Below are positions 1 to 7,620 of a stretch of 63,709 nucleotides of DNA, one piece after another (the stretch's first letter is position 1; each line of letters begins with the position of its first letter). The stretch comes from a virus. The notes under the pieces are model-generated. The model ran no database searches. It was not told the origin of the DNA and saw nothing but the letters and a program-made list of their open reading frames with translations. Both the position numbers and the translations under genes were made by a program. The stretch lies in IMG/VR virus record IMGVR_UViG_3300050034_000204, positions 1 through 63,709 of that record; one strand, 5' to 3'.

Positions 1-2387
1 ATTGCTTTCTTATTTTGAATTAAGCCAGAAGAGAACTCGACATAAGTAATACAACCAGAAGTTGCATAATAAGCAAATTCAGATTCAATGTTAATTTTTT
101 CTGTCATCGTAATATTTTCCCAAACAGGAATGTGATGACTATTGGTTAGATATTCTCGATCAGTTACTCCGGGAATAACCCCATATATTTCTTTTAATTT
201 AGCCATGGCCGTAAAGCAAAGGTTTTCAGCCGGGGTGGCATAAGTTCCAAAATTTCTATCATACTTCTCAGACATTCTCTTAGAAAAATCATAGATTCTT
301 TTTACAATATCCAAAGCAAATTGTTTTACTTTTTCATCTTGTGAATGATTTTTACCAAATAACGCCACCATGGTTTCTGCTATACCAATATATCCAATAG
401 CAAGAGTGCCATGTTTCATGGCTGGTTCAACTGTGTCAATACATTTATCTGCGTCCGCAATAGACCCGTTATCATACATAAACACCGAAGAAGAGGGTTT
501 TTGGCTTGTTATAATATCATACCTATCAAGCAATGATTTACAAGTGACTTCAAGGGTTTTATCCAATGCAGCCCAAAATCCGGGGATATCGCCCCTATGT
601 TCAATTCCAAGAGCAGGTAAAATAATTGTGGTAGGAACAATATTACCACGACCTACTTTAGAATAACCCATTCCATGCCGATCTTTTGCAATCATAGTAC
701 GGCAGTTATGACTATAAATTCCAGAAACTTCGAAATGATCACTTTCGGTTGTTACATCATAACTGTCTTCATTTTTTTCAGGAAGTTCCAACATGTTAGT
801 AATAAATAACGGATTTTTAAAATGATCAAAAACTCTATCACCGATTTTTAAATCTTTTGCGAAAATACGTCCTTGATTAATAATTGGTAGGGGATGATCG
901 GTGGTGACCGTAAGAGTTATATCATTTGAAAATGATAGTTTAATCCATGTATTATTTTTTGCAGCCCGTTTAAGCATTCGATAACATGGCACAAATCCAT
1001 TAAAAGTATCTAGAACCCGAACATTTACATCAATTAAATCAATATATTCCCCTAATTCACTTTTAACAATAGGAAATTCATTACCAAGTCTCTTCCATGC
1101 CAATTTGAAGCTTTCATGATATAAATTACCAAGATATCTATACGTGATTACTTCATCCTTATCCACACATCCCATAGTTGCCATATAAGTATCAGGATTA
1201 TTAATGTCTTCTTCATGATTAGTAAAATCGCAATTTACCCAATTAGGATAAATTCTCTTACTCATACTTTCAATGGCAAGCTCCTTTAAAAAATAATTAG
1301 GAGTTCCGGGTTTATCATTAATTCCCTTTTTATGTTGAAAAATTGAAATTGGAAAAATACTAGTACGATGAAACTTTCCAATTCCTGCAATACTTGCTCT
1401 TAGAATATTTTCTGATACTAGTTGCCCTTCCGGGGAAGTATCTCTTCCGAAGTTCGCGCTCGAAAACGGAAGTTGGGCTCCCGACCTCGATTCCAAACTG
1501 TTTAAATTATGATAAAAAGCCTCAAAAGATTGTTTAGCTTCTAATTTTAATTGTTCTACTGCATATGTCCAAGCCTTTGGATATTTATTAGCATATGAAG
1601 TATCATTTAATGAAACCATTTCCGGAACAGTTTCATTGACATTCTCGTAAAGATATTTTAAACCTTTGATAAGATGTTTTGATAATGATTTCTTAACATA
1701 GGGTGCAAGATCATAATCAATATGAGCAACGCCACATCCTCCGAACTGTCCCTGAGATTGTAGCTGTAGAATGACCGCAGTAAGCTGTAGAGCGGCGCTG
1801 AGAGAGTTTGCGGGTCGAATATCACCATTCCTCAATGAGAAACCATTTGCAAGCAGGTGGGCCAAGTCTACGAATAAACAATTATGAGAGCCGGTGGCAT
1901 AGAAGGAAAAATCATGAAGATAAATTTTTCCTTCATCAAAATATTTCTTTACGGAAGGAGAAAGTAGATTATCAAAAGCAAATTGTTTTTGAACAATTTC
2001 GGATACGTGTTCGCGTCTTCCTGAAAATGATTCATCTGACATATTGGCATTGCTACGTTCTTTTAATTCGCCATTCAAGATTTTACTAGTTTTTTTATAT
2101 AGGGAAGATCGTTTATTTCTTTCGGTGGTGCGGTCCTTTCGATATAGAATATAAGCTTTGGCAGCATCTTTATGAGAAGAAGCCATTAACTTCTTTTCGA
2201 TAATATCTTGCACTTCTTCAACTGATAACTGTTCTGCTGGAAGTTCTTCAATATGAGTTATAATTTTATTAATTAATTCCGGGTCATCTGCCCCAACCTG
2301 AGTCATTGCATTTTGTATTGCTGATTTAATTTTTTCTGAGTCAAAGCTAACAGCGCGACCATCGCGCTTTACAATTGATTTTGTCAT
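1..2387 (-). CDS. nrdD: Anaerobic ribonucleoside-triphosphate reductase, partial, intein-containing
   Basis: Reduces ribonucleoside triphosphates to deoxy forms without oxygen, using a glycyl radical. The gene starts at ATG 2387 (GGAG about 12 nt upstream) and runs off the left edge, so the glycyl-radical C-terminus is not seen. Residues 1-95 form an ATP-cone (MTKSIVKRDGRAVSFD). Further on come QGQFGGCGV, GAQLPFSS and GIGKFHRTSIFP, all typical of NrdD. The finger-loop motif MGC-RT is split by a 155-residue insertion with intein splice motifs (residues 407-561). In the family the MGCRT cysteine is the thiyl-radical residue, so the protein should be inactive until spliced. A late-type box (GATAAATA) lies 33 nt upstream. 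NrdA is unlikely because the motifs are of the class III type. Confidence 0.95.
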   Translation of the reverse strand, partial: MTKSIVKRDGRAVSFDSEKIKSAIQNAMTQVGADDPELINKIITHIEELPAEQLSVEEVQDIIEKKLMASSHKDAAKAYILYRKDRTTERNKRSSLYKKTSKILNGELKERSNANMSDESFSGRREHVSEIVQKQFAFDNLLSPSVKKYFDEGKIYLHDFSFYATGSHNCLFVDLAHLLANGFSLRNGDIRPANSLSAALQLTAVILQLQSQGQFGGCGVAHIDYDLAPYVKKSLSKHLIKGLKYLYENVNETVPEMVSLNDTSYANKYPKAWTYAVEQLKLEAKQSFEAFYHNLNSLESRSGAQLPFSSANFGRDTSPEGQLVSENILRASIAGIGKFHRTSIFPISIFQHKKGINDKPGTPNYFLKELAIESMSKRIYPNWVNCDFTNHEEDINNPDTYMATMGCVDKDEVITYRYLGNLYHESFKLAWKRLGNEFPIVKSELGEYIDLIDVNVRVLDTFNGFVPCYRMLKRAAKNNTWIKLSFSNDITLTVTTDHPLPIINQGRIFAKDLKIGDRVFDHFKNPLFITNMLELPEKNEDSYDVTTESDHFEVSGIYSHNCRTMIAKDRHGMGYSKVGRGNIVPTTIILPALGIEHRGDIPGFWAALDKTLEVTCKSLLDRYDIITSQKPSSSVFMYDNGSIADADKCIDTVEPAMKHGTLAIGYIGIAETMVALFGKNHSQDEKVKQFALDIVKRIYDFSKRMSEKYDRNFGTYATPAENLCFTAMAKLKEIYGVIPGVTDREYLTNSHHIPVWENITMTEKINIESEFAYYATSGCITYVEFSSGLIQNKKA
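705..1169 (-). other. Mini-intein within NrdD (155 residues)
   Basis: The insertion begins with Cys (CVDKDEVITYR, block A) and carries block B (TVTTDHPLPI, with the T-x-x-H pattern). It ends with block F/G (YDVTTESDHFEVSGIY, then SHN) followed by extein Cys+1. Removing it in frame restores the NrdD motif ATMG-CRT exactly. At 155 residues there is no room for a homing endonuclease, so it is a mini-intein. It sits directly before the cysteine expected to carry the thiyl radical, the kind of conserved active-site position that inteins favour. The splice residues C1, T-x-x-H, H-N and C+1 are all present, so splicing activity is likely. Confidence 0.92.
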
Positions 2388-2419
2388 TGATTTTTATTTC
2401 TCCAAATTGTGTGTAATGA

Positions 2420-2427
2420 TATTTATC
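2420..2427 (-). promoter_or_regulatory. Late-type promoter box for nrdD
   Basis: GATAAATA on the minus strand, one base from the T4 late consensus TATAAATA. It overlaps the end of the upstream gene and would start a transcript about 27 nt before the nrdD ATG. Confidence 0.5.
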
Positions 2428-2803
2428 GAATAAGATCGGTGTATTCAATAGTTAAAGTAATAATATTTGGTTTTCCTCCGGCAGTTAAATCAAACTCTCC
2501 ATAATTTGTTTCAATAATGTTACAATTTTTATATAGATATGAAGAAGCGATTGTAAATTCATCTGGGCCAATTTGTTGAATAGTTACATCGAAGCCGGGG
2601 GTATTATCATCTAAGAAATTAATTACGGAGTTATCCCAAGTATCTCTTACTTTAACAGTTAATATATTATTTTCATCTTTTCCTATGGTGGGTAATGAAG
2701 CATATAAAGTATGATTAGTCATTACTCCATCTAGATCGTTTGAAAAAATGATCTTACTTCTATTTTTTGATTTATATTGTGAACCTATTGTACCGATCTG
2801 CAT
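2423..2803 (-). CDS. Hypothetical protein, 126 aa
   Basis: Not recognised. The start ATG 2803 (MQIGTIGSQYKS) is chosen because AAGGAG lies just upstream; an earlier in-frame Met falls inside the promoter. The product is beta-rich and soluble in appearance (KNRSKIIFSNDLDG, NNILTVKVRDTWDNS, PNIITLTIEYTDLIR), with no signal peptide or membrane segment. It stands alone behind its own sigma70-like promoter and ends inside the late promoter region of nrdD. A small structural protein is possible but nothing in the sequence proves it. Confidence 0.75.
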   Translation of the reverse strand: MQIGTIGSQYKSKNRSKIIFSNDLDGVMTNHTLYASLPTIGKDENNILTVKVRDTWDNSVINFLDDNTPGFDVTIQQIGPDEFTIASSYLYKNCNIIETNYGEFDLTAGGKPNIITLTIEYTDLIR

Positions 2804-2820
2804 AAGTTTCTCCTTGTTAG

Positions 2821-2849
2821 TTATAATCATAGCAAAGAAAAAATGTCAA
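2821..2849 (-). promoter_or_regulatory. Sigma70-like promoter
   Basis: TTGACA (2844-2849) and, after 17 nt, TTATAA preceded by TGA (2821-2826). AAGGAG and ATG 2803 follow at once. It belongs to the TTGACA-N17 promoter set seen through the window. Confidence 0.65.
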
Positions 2850-2860
2850 ATCAAATGAAA

Positions 2861-2882
2861 ATGGAGAGATTTCTCTCTCCAT
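2861..2882 (-). terminator. Hairpin terminator after the GP88-like gene
   Basis: A 9-bp stem (ATGGAGAGA / TCTCTCCAT) with a 4-nt loop, followed on the minus strand by TTTTCATTT. It lies just beyond the stop codon of the minus-strand gene ending at 2889. Confidence 0.6.
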
Positions 2883-2888
2883 ATAATT

Positions 2889-4040
2889 TTAATGTTGTAA
2901 TAAGAATGTTGTTTGTACTCTTGGATCAGTTGAAGAATTATCGCCGTTTCCAGAACGAACAATCACAAAAAATTTCTTGTTATCATCAAGTTTATCTTCG
3001 GAATCAAGCTTCATATATTGCTCATAGGATAGTATTGTTTTTCTATCAATATGATATTTTTGAGCAATTCTATCTTTCAAAGTATTCATAGCTTCATTAG
3101 TAAATGCCCAAGCACCATTTTCGTCACGGATAATGGTTCTTCCATTCTTTTGCATTAAGTCACCAAACAATGATGTTGGAACAATAACTGCCCGCTTTGT
3201 GTTTTCAATGTCAACTAGTTTTTCTTGTGCAGGAGCGGCACTACCTGATGAGAAGTTGATAATAAAATTCTTTGGTTTTTCTGCATTGGCAACGGATGCC
3301 ATTTTGGTATAAGCATAAAACAAATTCTTTGGAAATGCCCTTGCAACATCAAATGCAAGCTTCATATATTCTGGAGAAAAGAAATCTCCGCTATCATGCC
3401 AACGAATGGCTACTTTAGCCTTGCTACGATTCTTGGCAATAGCAACCATAATTTCGGCTTTTAATTGTTCAGTAAAACTTTCCGGATCATTCACCAAATA
3501 ATTTAAAGTTTGAGTCTGCTTCATGGAAACAGCTTTAAATAGAATATAACTTCCATTCATTGCATAACATAATAATTTGCATGAGCCACTTCCGGGACAC
3601 GTATCAGCAATAACAAACTTTCCGGTTTTCTCATTAACTACCAATCCTTTTAATGCTGGCAAGCCAACATTATAAAATTGTATTGTTCCACTACTATGCA
3701 CCATTTTTTCATTTTGCTTTAATAGAGAAGATGGCCGTTGCATAATAGCTTCTTTCAGCGCATCTAAATCATATGGTTGGTCGGCATCATCAACAATCTT
3801 AATATTACTTTTATGAATATATGGAAGTTTATATTTATCAGTGGGAGTTTTCTCACCTTTGTAAATTCTATCCAAGTATTTAGACATTTCTTTATCTGGA
3901 AGTGTTTTAGTATGTGCTCCCAGTCCAAAATCTGCTTCATTCAATTCGTCACTGTCGCTTTCTTGATCCACAAAAGAATCCAAGGACTGAATAGTAAAAC
4001 CATTTAATGTTTCTTCTGCAATAACTTCATTCCATCGCAT
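2889..4040 (-). CDS. GP88-like phage protein with Alt-like N-terminal peptide
   Basis: 383 aa. The central region matches the phage Gene product 88 family as I know it: a cysteine cluster CPGSGSCKLLCYA (C148, C154, C158) followed by RWHDSGDF (213-220) and FYAYTK. The biochemical role of that family is not established; the Cys/His/Asp residues suggest a metal site or an enzyme. The N-terminus MRWNEVIAE-E resembles the capsid-targeting peptide of T4 internal protein III (MKTYQEFIAE-A), with an I-A-E site for a gp21-type protease. Residues 20-45 are acidic and probably disordered. A CATAAATA late box and AGGAG lie upstream of ATG 4040, so the gene is expressed late. The gene stands alone between two non-coding gaps. 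Confidence 0.7.
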   Translation of the reverse strand: MRWNEVIAEETLNGFTIQSLDSFVDQESDSDELNEADFGLGAHTKTLPDKEMSKYLDRIYKGEKTPTDKYKLPYIHKSNIKIVDDADQPYDLDALKEAIMQRPSSLLKQNEKMVHSSGTIQFYNVGLPALKGLVVNEKTGKFVIADTCPGSGSCKLLCYAMNGSYILFKAVSMKQTQTLNYLVNDPESFTEQLKAEIMVAIAKNRSKAKVAIRWHDSGDFFSPEYMKLAFDVARAFPKNLFYAYTKMASVANAEKPKNFIINFSSGSAAPAQEKLVDIENTKRAVIVPTSLFGDLMQKNGRTIIRDENGAWAFTNEAMNTLKDRIAQKYHIDRKTILSYEQYMKLDSEDKLDDNKKFFVIVRSGNGDNSSTDPRVQTTFLLQH

Positions 4041-4060
4041 GTATTATAAACTCCTACTAC

Positions 4061-4068
4061 TATTTATG
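4061..4068 (-). promoter_or_regulatory. Late promoter box CATAAATA
   Basis: Followed by an AGGAG ribosome binding site and ATG 4040, giving a short leader of about 15 nt. Confidence 0.65.
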
Positions 4069-4087
4069 TGCGATGGAATATTGTTAG

Positions 4088-4288
4088 TTAAAGATGAAGT
4101 TTAAAACCATGCTGATTGAAATTGGAAGCAAGTGCCCAAGAACATGCACCAATCGGTCCAAGGGCAATAATTGTAATGGTGAATCCTGCCATATCCCGAT
4201 ATGAGTCATTCCAGTCAGCTTCCGACAGCATTGTTCCCCATGAGTAGAAGATAGATACCAACCATACAGCGATAATTAATATAATCAT
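4088..4288 (-). CDS. Small membrane protein, 66 aa
   Basis: Two hydrophobic segments are visible: MIILIIAVWLVSIFYSW at the start and FTITIIALGPIGACSWAL in the middle. The start is ATG 4288, which overlaps the upstream stop as ATGA, so translation is probably coupled to the secreted protein gene ending at 4285. GGGAGAAGAAGG lies upstream. Function unknown. The pairing of a secreted protein with a small two-helix membrane protein could mean the two act together at the envelope, which is inference only. Confidence 0.75.
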   Translation of the reverse strand: MIILIIAVWLVSIFYSWGTMLSEADWNDSYRDMAGFTITIIALGPIGACSWALASNFNQHGFKLHL

Positions 4289-4899
4289 ATGAGTGCCTTC
4301 TTCTCCCAAATAGTATATACTTCACCAGTTTCGTAATTGTAAATCAAAATCTCAACTGGATTAATATATGATAATACCGAATTGGACTGAATCTGATTAC
4401 AAACCAGTAATACTCGAAGATTTTTATTTAACTTCTTATAATTTGCAACTGAAATAGGAAGCATAATAACAAAGTCATTGGGATTATCATCTAAGCCACC
4501 GACCCAATCTTTCCCAACCGCAAATTCAAGCCATTTCCCTTTAATAGTTTGAATAGAACGATAATTATTCTTTGCATCTTTATCAAGATCAGTCATATGA
4601 TAAGTATGGATAATGAAGTCCAAGTCTTGTCCATCGGAATCAAATCTGGTGTCATAATCCGTCAAAACATATGATGTTAAAGTTAACTTATTAAGTTCAT
4701 TTGGATTATTTCCATTAAAGCGCGGAGAAAGCCAATGTTCTCTGCGCATATTATGAGCAAAAGAAAACGCAGTAGGGGAGTACTCTATTCCACTTTGAAG
4801 AGCAGCAAGGTGGCTTCCTGCGTCTTTAATGAGCACTTCCTGAGACTGTGCAATAGAAATAGAAAATACAAATAATGCAAAAACCAATAACTTTTTCAT
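4285..4899 (-). CDS. Putative secreted protein, 204 aa
   Basis: Starts with a clear Sec signal peptide: MKK, a hydrophobic core (LLVFALFVFSISI) and a probable cleavage near AQSQ-E. The mature part is soluble and not recognised (AHNMRREHWLSPRF, DSDGQDLDFIIHTY, GKDWVGGLDDNPND, then a beta-rich tail ending IWEKKALI). AAAGG precedes ATG 4899. It is the third gene of a four-gene minus-strand run (6066 to 4088) that contains two exported proteins. Such proteins in a phage may act in the periplasm during infection, for example in superinfection exclusion, but there is no direct evidence. Confidence 0.8.
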   Translation of the reverse strand: MKKLLVFALFVFSISIAQSQEVLIKDAGSHLAALQSGIEYSPTAFSFAHNMRREHWLSPRFNGNNPNELNKLTLTSYVLTDYDTRFDSDGQDLDFIIHTYHMTDLDKDAKNNYRSIQTIKGKWLEFAVGKDWVGGLDDNPNDFVIMLPISVANYKKLNKNLRVLLVCNQIQSNSVLSYINPVEILIYNYETGEVYTIWEKKALI

Positions 4900-4912
4900 A
4901 GTTTCCTTTCAT

Positions 4913-5239
4913 TTAAACAAGATCGGTTTCCTGCAAGTTCTTCCATGCTTTGGCAATTGTTACGCGAGATGGGCGAACGGGATCAACATACCAAGAATAT
5001 TCATTGAATACAACTTTAGAAAATACCCCATATGGATAATTTCCGACCCAATAAACAATACCTTCGATGGAAACCATACATTTTGGATCGTGGGGATAAG
5101 AATAGTGAGGATCAATTGCTTTATGAAAAGTGTCATTTTCCAAAGCATCTTTTAATTGATCATCGCATTCTTTATCATATGGATAAATCATAACCCAAAA
5201 TTTCGGATTGAGATAAACTTTCAAATCACTTAATGTCAT
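4913..5239 (-). CDS. Hypothetical protein, 108 aa
   Basis: Not recognised. It is rich in aromatic residues and proline (FWVMIYPYDKECDD, HYSYPHDPKC, YWVGNYPYGVF, EYSWYVDPVRPSR), which suggests a compact globular protein. No signal peptide. The ribosome binding site AGGAGG is strong and close to ATG 5239. The gene lies between two genes for exported proteins with short gaps, so it is probably co-transcribed with them. Confidence 0.75.
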   Translation of the reverse strand: MTLSDLKVYLNPKFWVMIYPYDKECDDQLKDALENDTFHKAIDPHYSYPHDPKCMVSIEGIVYWVGNYPYGVFSKVVFNEYSWYVDPVRPSRVTIAKAWKNLQETDLV

Positions 5240-5250
5240 AATCCTCCTTT

Positions 5251-5829
5251 TTAATTTCCAGAAGTGTTTCGATTAAGCATTTCTGCCAACTGTTCCCAAA
5301 ACTGCTTAGTATCTTTATCAATATTAATATTAGAGAATCGAATCACGGTGCCATCTTTCTTAATTCCAATAATTCTGTCAGTCTTGCTATACAAAGATAA
5401 GATATAATCACTGGTTGGATTTCCAATTTCCCAATAATCATCTCCGGATGGAATATATAGTCCTCCCATGGAAACATTAAGGGTGGACATTGAAGTAATC
5501 GCAGTTGATTCGTTGAAAATAGGAATGCATACTGGGGCAGCAGTTCGCAAAATATCTGAGGTAACTACCTGAACCGAGCGAATTGTATAATCATTATATG
5601 ATGAATTTCCTACCACATTTGAAACAAACATTCCACCGGAAGCATTTGTAATCACCGGAGGCTTTTTATCAGCTAATGCATAGTTGATTGGGCAGGAATA
5701 TGCATGATCAACTGCTGGAATATCGACAACTGTTGCTGGAATTTCTTTAATGGTGTTCTTATCTTGAGAAAATCCAACGGTAGAAATCATCAATGCCAAT
5801 GTTAAAATAATATAATTTAAATACTTCAT
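5251..5829 (-). CDS. Putative secreted protein, 192 aa
   Basis: The N-terminus is a Sec signal peptide (MKYLNYIILTLALMISTVGF, probable cleavage at FS-Q). The mature region is not recognised; it is beta-rich with isolated Cys residues (YSCPINYAL, AAPVCIPIF) that could form a disulfide in the periplasm. The C-terminal part (DRIIGIKKDGTVIRFS) looks like a beta-hairpin segment. AAGGAG precedes ATG 5829. It lies in the same minus-strand run as the exported protein at 4285-4899. Confidence 0.8.
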   Translation of the reverse strand: MKYLNYIILTLALMISTVGFSQDKNTIKEIPATVVDIPAVDHAYSCPINYALADKKPPVITNASGGMFVSNVVGNSSYNDYTIRSVQVVTSDILRTAAPVCIPIFNESTAITSMSTLNVSMGGLYIPSGDDYWEIGNPTSDYILSLYSKTDRIIGIKKDGTVIRFSNINIDKDTKQFWEQLAEMLNRNTSGN

Positions 5830-5886
5830 TGTTCTCCTTAAAAATGGATGATATCATAAACTAATTGATATCATCCCATATGGTAA

Positions 5887-6066
5887 TTATGCGTTCTCTT
5901 CGGTTGTATAATTCTTGATGGAAATGGTATGCTTGCTGGCCTTCTTATAGGTATGACTTTCTACATCAAAGTGTGCCTTGGTCTTACGAGCGGTGGGAAG
6001 AACCTCGATTGCATCGAGCAGGTCAGCGTTCTCTTCAAAATCAGCAAGCGTCAAATAAGCAGTCAT
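5887..6066 (-). CDS. Small hypothetical protein, 59 aa
   Basis: Start ATG 6066 (MTAYLTLADFEENADLLD) is chosen because GAAAGG lies just upstream and a sigma70-like promoter lies at 6104-6132; an upstream in-frame Met lies within the promoter. The product is acidic at the N-terminus and basic in the middle (KTKAHFDVESHTYKKASKHT). No recognised domain. It is probably the first gene of the run that includes the exported proteins. Confidence 0.65.
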   Translation of the reverse strand: MTAYLTLADFEENADLLDAIEVLPTARKTKAHFDVESHTYKKASKHTISIKNYTTEENA

Positions 6067-6103
6067 AATAAAATCCTTTCGATTTATTCCTAACAACATA
6101 ATA

Positions 6104-6132
6104 AGAATATCAAATGTTTGGTTGATTGTCAA
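6104..6132 (-). promoter_or_regulatory. Sigma70-like extended -10 promoter
   Basis: TTGACA (6127-6132), 17-nt spacer ending in TGA, TATTCT (6104-6109). It overlaps the 3' end of the upstream zinc-finger gene and reads into the run from 6066 to 4088. Confidence 0.75.
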
Positions 6133-6500
6133 GCATTATTTGCATCATCTCTGCAAATTGCTGCGCCTTGATGCGCTATTGCTTCTTTCTGTTGGTAGAT
6201 TTTGCGGCAATCTCTGGAGCAAAAGTGCAGCTTATCATCTTTTTGCCTCATCATAAGTTTTTCTGGAACCAGCAACCCGCATACTGGGCAGAGCCAATCT
6301 TGCAGTTCTCCGTATTTTTCAGCCATTGCATAACTATGACCAATATGGTACTTCCCACATTCAAAGCACTGATATGGATGAAGCCATGTTCTTGTTTTAT
6401 AAATCATCCGTTCTGCTGCTTTTGCAGCCGATTCATATGTACGATATGGCACTTTTCTATCGCACACTTTTGAATTAAAATCAAAATCAAGTTCTTGCAT
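6129..6500 (-). CDS. Zinc-finger protein, 123 aa
   Basis: Contains CFECGKYHIGH (residues about 45-55) and, further on, CPVCG then HFCSRDCRKIY, giving two likely zinc-binding knuckle sets. The N-terminal part (VPYRTYESAAKAAERMIYK) is a common lead-in of small phage zinc-ribbon proteins. Probably binds nucleic acid or protein; the specific role is unknown. It starts at ATG 6500, 1 nt downstream of the HTH gene stop at 6502, so the two are probably one transcript. Confidence 0.75.
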   Translation of the reverse strand: MQELDFDFNSKVCDRKVPYRTYESAAKAAERMIYKTRTWLHPYQCFECGKYHIGHSYAMAEKYGELQDWLCPVCGLLVPEKLMMRQKDDKLHFCSRDCRKIYQQKEAIAHQGAAICRDDANNA

Positions 6501-6501
6501 G

Positions 6502-6999
6502 TTAAACCCCCTTATATAGATATTTTGCCAAATGACCCGAAATAGTACTTTCTGGAAGATTTTTCAAAGGAATGCGGCTATTTCTCTGATAATGCGTGAC
6601 ATTACCATATAGTCCATTACACCGCCCCCCCACGGCTGCTCCACATACCGGGCAAATGCTACTCAAATACTTGGTCTTATAGGTAATTACCGACTTTTTG
6701 GCAGCGTATCCTTTTTCTTGAATTCGAGCAAGCTTATTATCTGAAAAATAATCTTTTTCTGCGCGAATATTTGCACAATCGATTGCAGAAATACCAAATT
6801 TATATGCCAGAACCTCGTTTGTTTGATTGCCATCATTAATAAGCTTTTTGATATTTGACGGAATATTCTTCTTATATCCCTTCCACCCGCGACGATATTT
6901 CTGTACTGTCCGAAGGGATACTTCATAAATATCAGCCGTATATGCGGTAGAATATGGGCTATTCTTAATAGATTCAATTGTGTTATTTGAAATAATCAT
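6502..6999 (-). CDS. HTH DNA-binding protein with C-terminal Cys motif, 165 aa
   Basis: Start ATG 6999 follows GTGAGGAG and a sigma70-like promoter. The N-terminal 35 residues form a helix-turn-helix-like segment (YSTAYTADIYEVSLRTVQKY), and a second HTH-like segment follows (NQTNEVLAYKFGISAIDCANI). The C-terminal part holds CPVCGAAVGGRC, perhaps half of a zinc site. It is probably a transcription factor or a recombination/endonuclease-type DNA-binding protein. It overlaps nothing and is transcribed with the zinc-finger gene. The precise target cannot be inferred. Confidence 0.65.
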   Translation of the reverse strand: MIISNNTIESIKNSPYSTAYTADIYEVSLRTVQKYRRGWKGYKKNIPSNIKKLINDGNQTNEVLAYKFGISAIDCANIRAEKDYFSDNKLARIQEKGYAAKKSVITYKTKYLSSICPVCGAAVGGRCNGLYGNVTHYQRNSRIPLKNLPESTISGHLAKYLYKGV

Positions 7000-7024
7000 G
7001 TGTTTGTTTCTCCTCACTGAAATA

Positions 7025-7053
7025 ACTATATCAAATTGCTCATTGCTTTGCAA
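7025..7053 (-). promoter_or_regulatory. Sigma70-like extended -10 promoter
   Basis: TTGCAA (7048-7053), 17-nt spacer ending in TGA, TATAGT (7025-7030). The HTH gene begins about 25 nt downstream. Confidence 0.7.
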
Positions 7054-7094
7054 GAAGGAAATAAAGTCTTGATATCAATGATAAATAATGATAT

Positions 7095-7102
7095 TATAAA
7101 TA
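7095..7102 (+). promoter_or_regulatory. Late promoter box TATAAATA
   Basis: Perfect T4 late consensus 19 nt before ATG 7122, with GGAG in the leader. A second box, GATAAATA, lies at 7080-7087. Confidence 0.7.
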
Positions 7103-7121
7103 TTGTTCAAGGAGAGAATAT

Positions 7122-7376
7122 ATGCACAATCGAGCAGAACGTCGTTATCGAACAGAAATTATTGCAAAACGCCGCGCATCCCATCTCAATAATCGAGAAT
7201 ATGATGAACGGGGAAATCGAATTGAATCTGCACCCATTGGGCACTTTCGTAAGGATAAAGGATTTACCCCGCATCGTAGCAAAGGCTTTGGATATGACGT
7301 AAAAAAGAAATCGTTACATTTTGTTCAAATGAAGGCTAATCGAAGAAATCCTATTGATACAGAAGAAAATCGTTGA
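7122..7376 (+). CDS. Small basic protein, 84 aa
   Basis: Very rich in Arg and Lys from the start (MHNRAERRYRTEIIAKRRAS, RSKGFGYDVKKK, KANRRNPIDTEENR), with no hydrophobic segment. It could be a nucleic-acid binding or virion-internal protein, given the perfect late promoter TATAAATA at 7095-7102 and GGAG before ATG 7122. No family recognised. A longer overlapping frame starting at 7036 has no promoter or ribosome binding site and is rejected. Confidence 0.75.
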   Translation: MHNRAERRYRTEIIAKRRASHLNNREYDERGNRIESAPIGHFRKDKGFTPHRSKGFGYDVKKKSLHFVQMKANRRNPIDTEENR

Positions 7377-7401
7377 CAGTGATCTGAAAATATAATAAAC
7401 T
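7373..7401 (+). promoter_or_regulatory. Sigma70-like promoter
   Basis: TTGACA (7373-7378), 17 nt, TAAACT (7396-7401). Same two hexamers and same spacing as the promoter at 22268-22296. Confidence 0.75.
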
Positions 7402-7422
7402 ATTTTCAGATTGGAGAACGAT

Positions 7423-7620
7423 ATGAATTATGAGAAAGTTGAAAAACTAGCCAACCTTAATCCAAATCGAATCACTCTAGAAGAAGTTGCATCTCTTCTG
7501 CCGTGTTTCAACTTCAAGTGGTTCGCGAAACTGATTATGTATGCGGGAGTTCGGCGTGGTGAGTTTGTGAAAAATGAAGATAACACTTACAAGTTTGTTG
7601 GAGGAAACAATGAAGACTAA
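7423..7620 (+). CDS. Small hypothetical protein, 65 aa
   Basis: Start ATG 7423 follows GGAG by 6 nt; a TTG further upstream is rejected. The sequence (MNYEKVEKLANLNPNRITLE, then FAKLIMYAGVRRGEFVKN) looks like a small helical winged or HTH-type fold, but this is uncertain. It has its own sigma70-like promoter 22 nt upstream. It overlaps the next gene by 11 nt, so the two are probably translated together. Confidence 0.7.
   Translation: MNYEKVEKLANLNPNRITLEEVASLLPCFNFKWFAKLIMYAGVRRGEFVKNEDNTYKFVGGNNED

Noticed and set aside
370-666. Open frame on the + strand inside nrdD
   Set aside because: Antisense shadow of a strong NrdD/intein reading frame; no ribosome binding site.
1167-1175. The extra 155 residues in NrdD as a sign of a frame error or a broken gene
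   Set aside because: The insertion is in frame and ends in canonical intein splice motifs, restoring MGCRT when removed.
7036-7302. 88-codon frame overlapping the small basic protein
   Set aside because: It begins within promoter sequences and has no ribosome binding site, whereas the 84-aa frame has GGAG and a late promoter.
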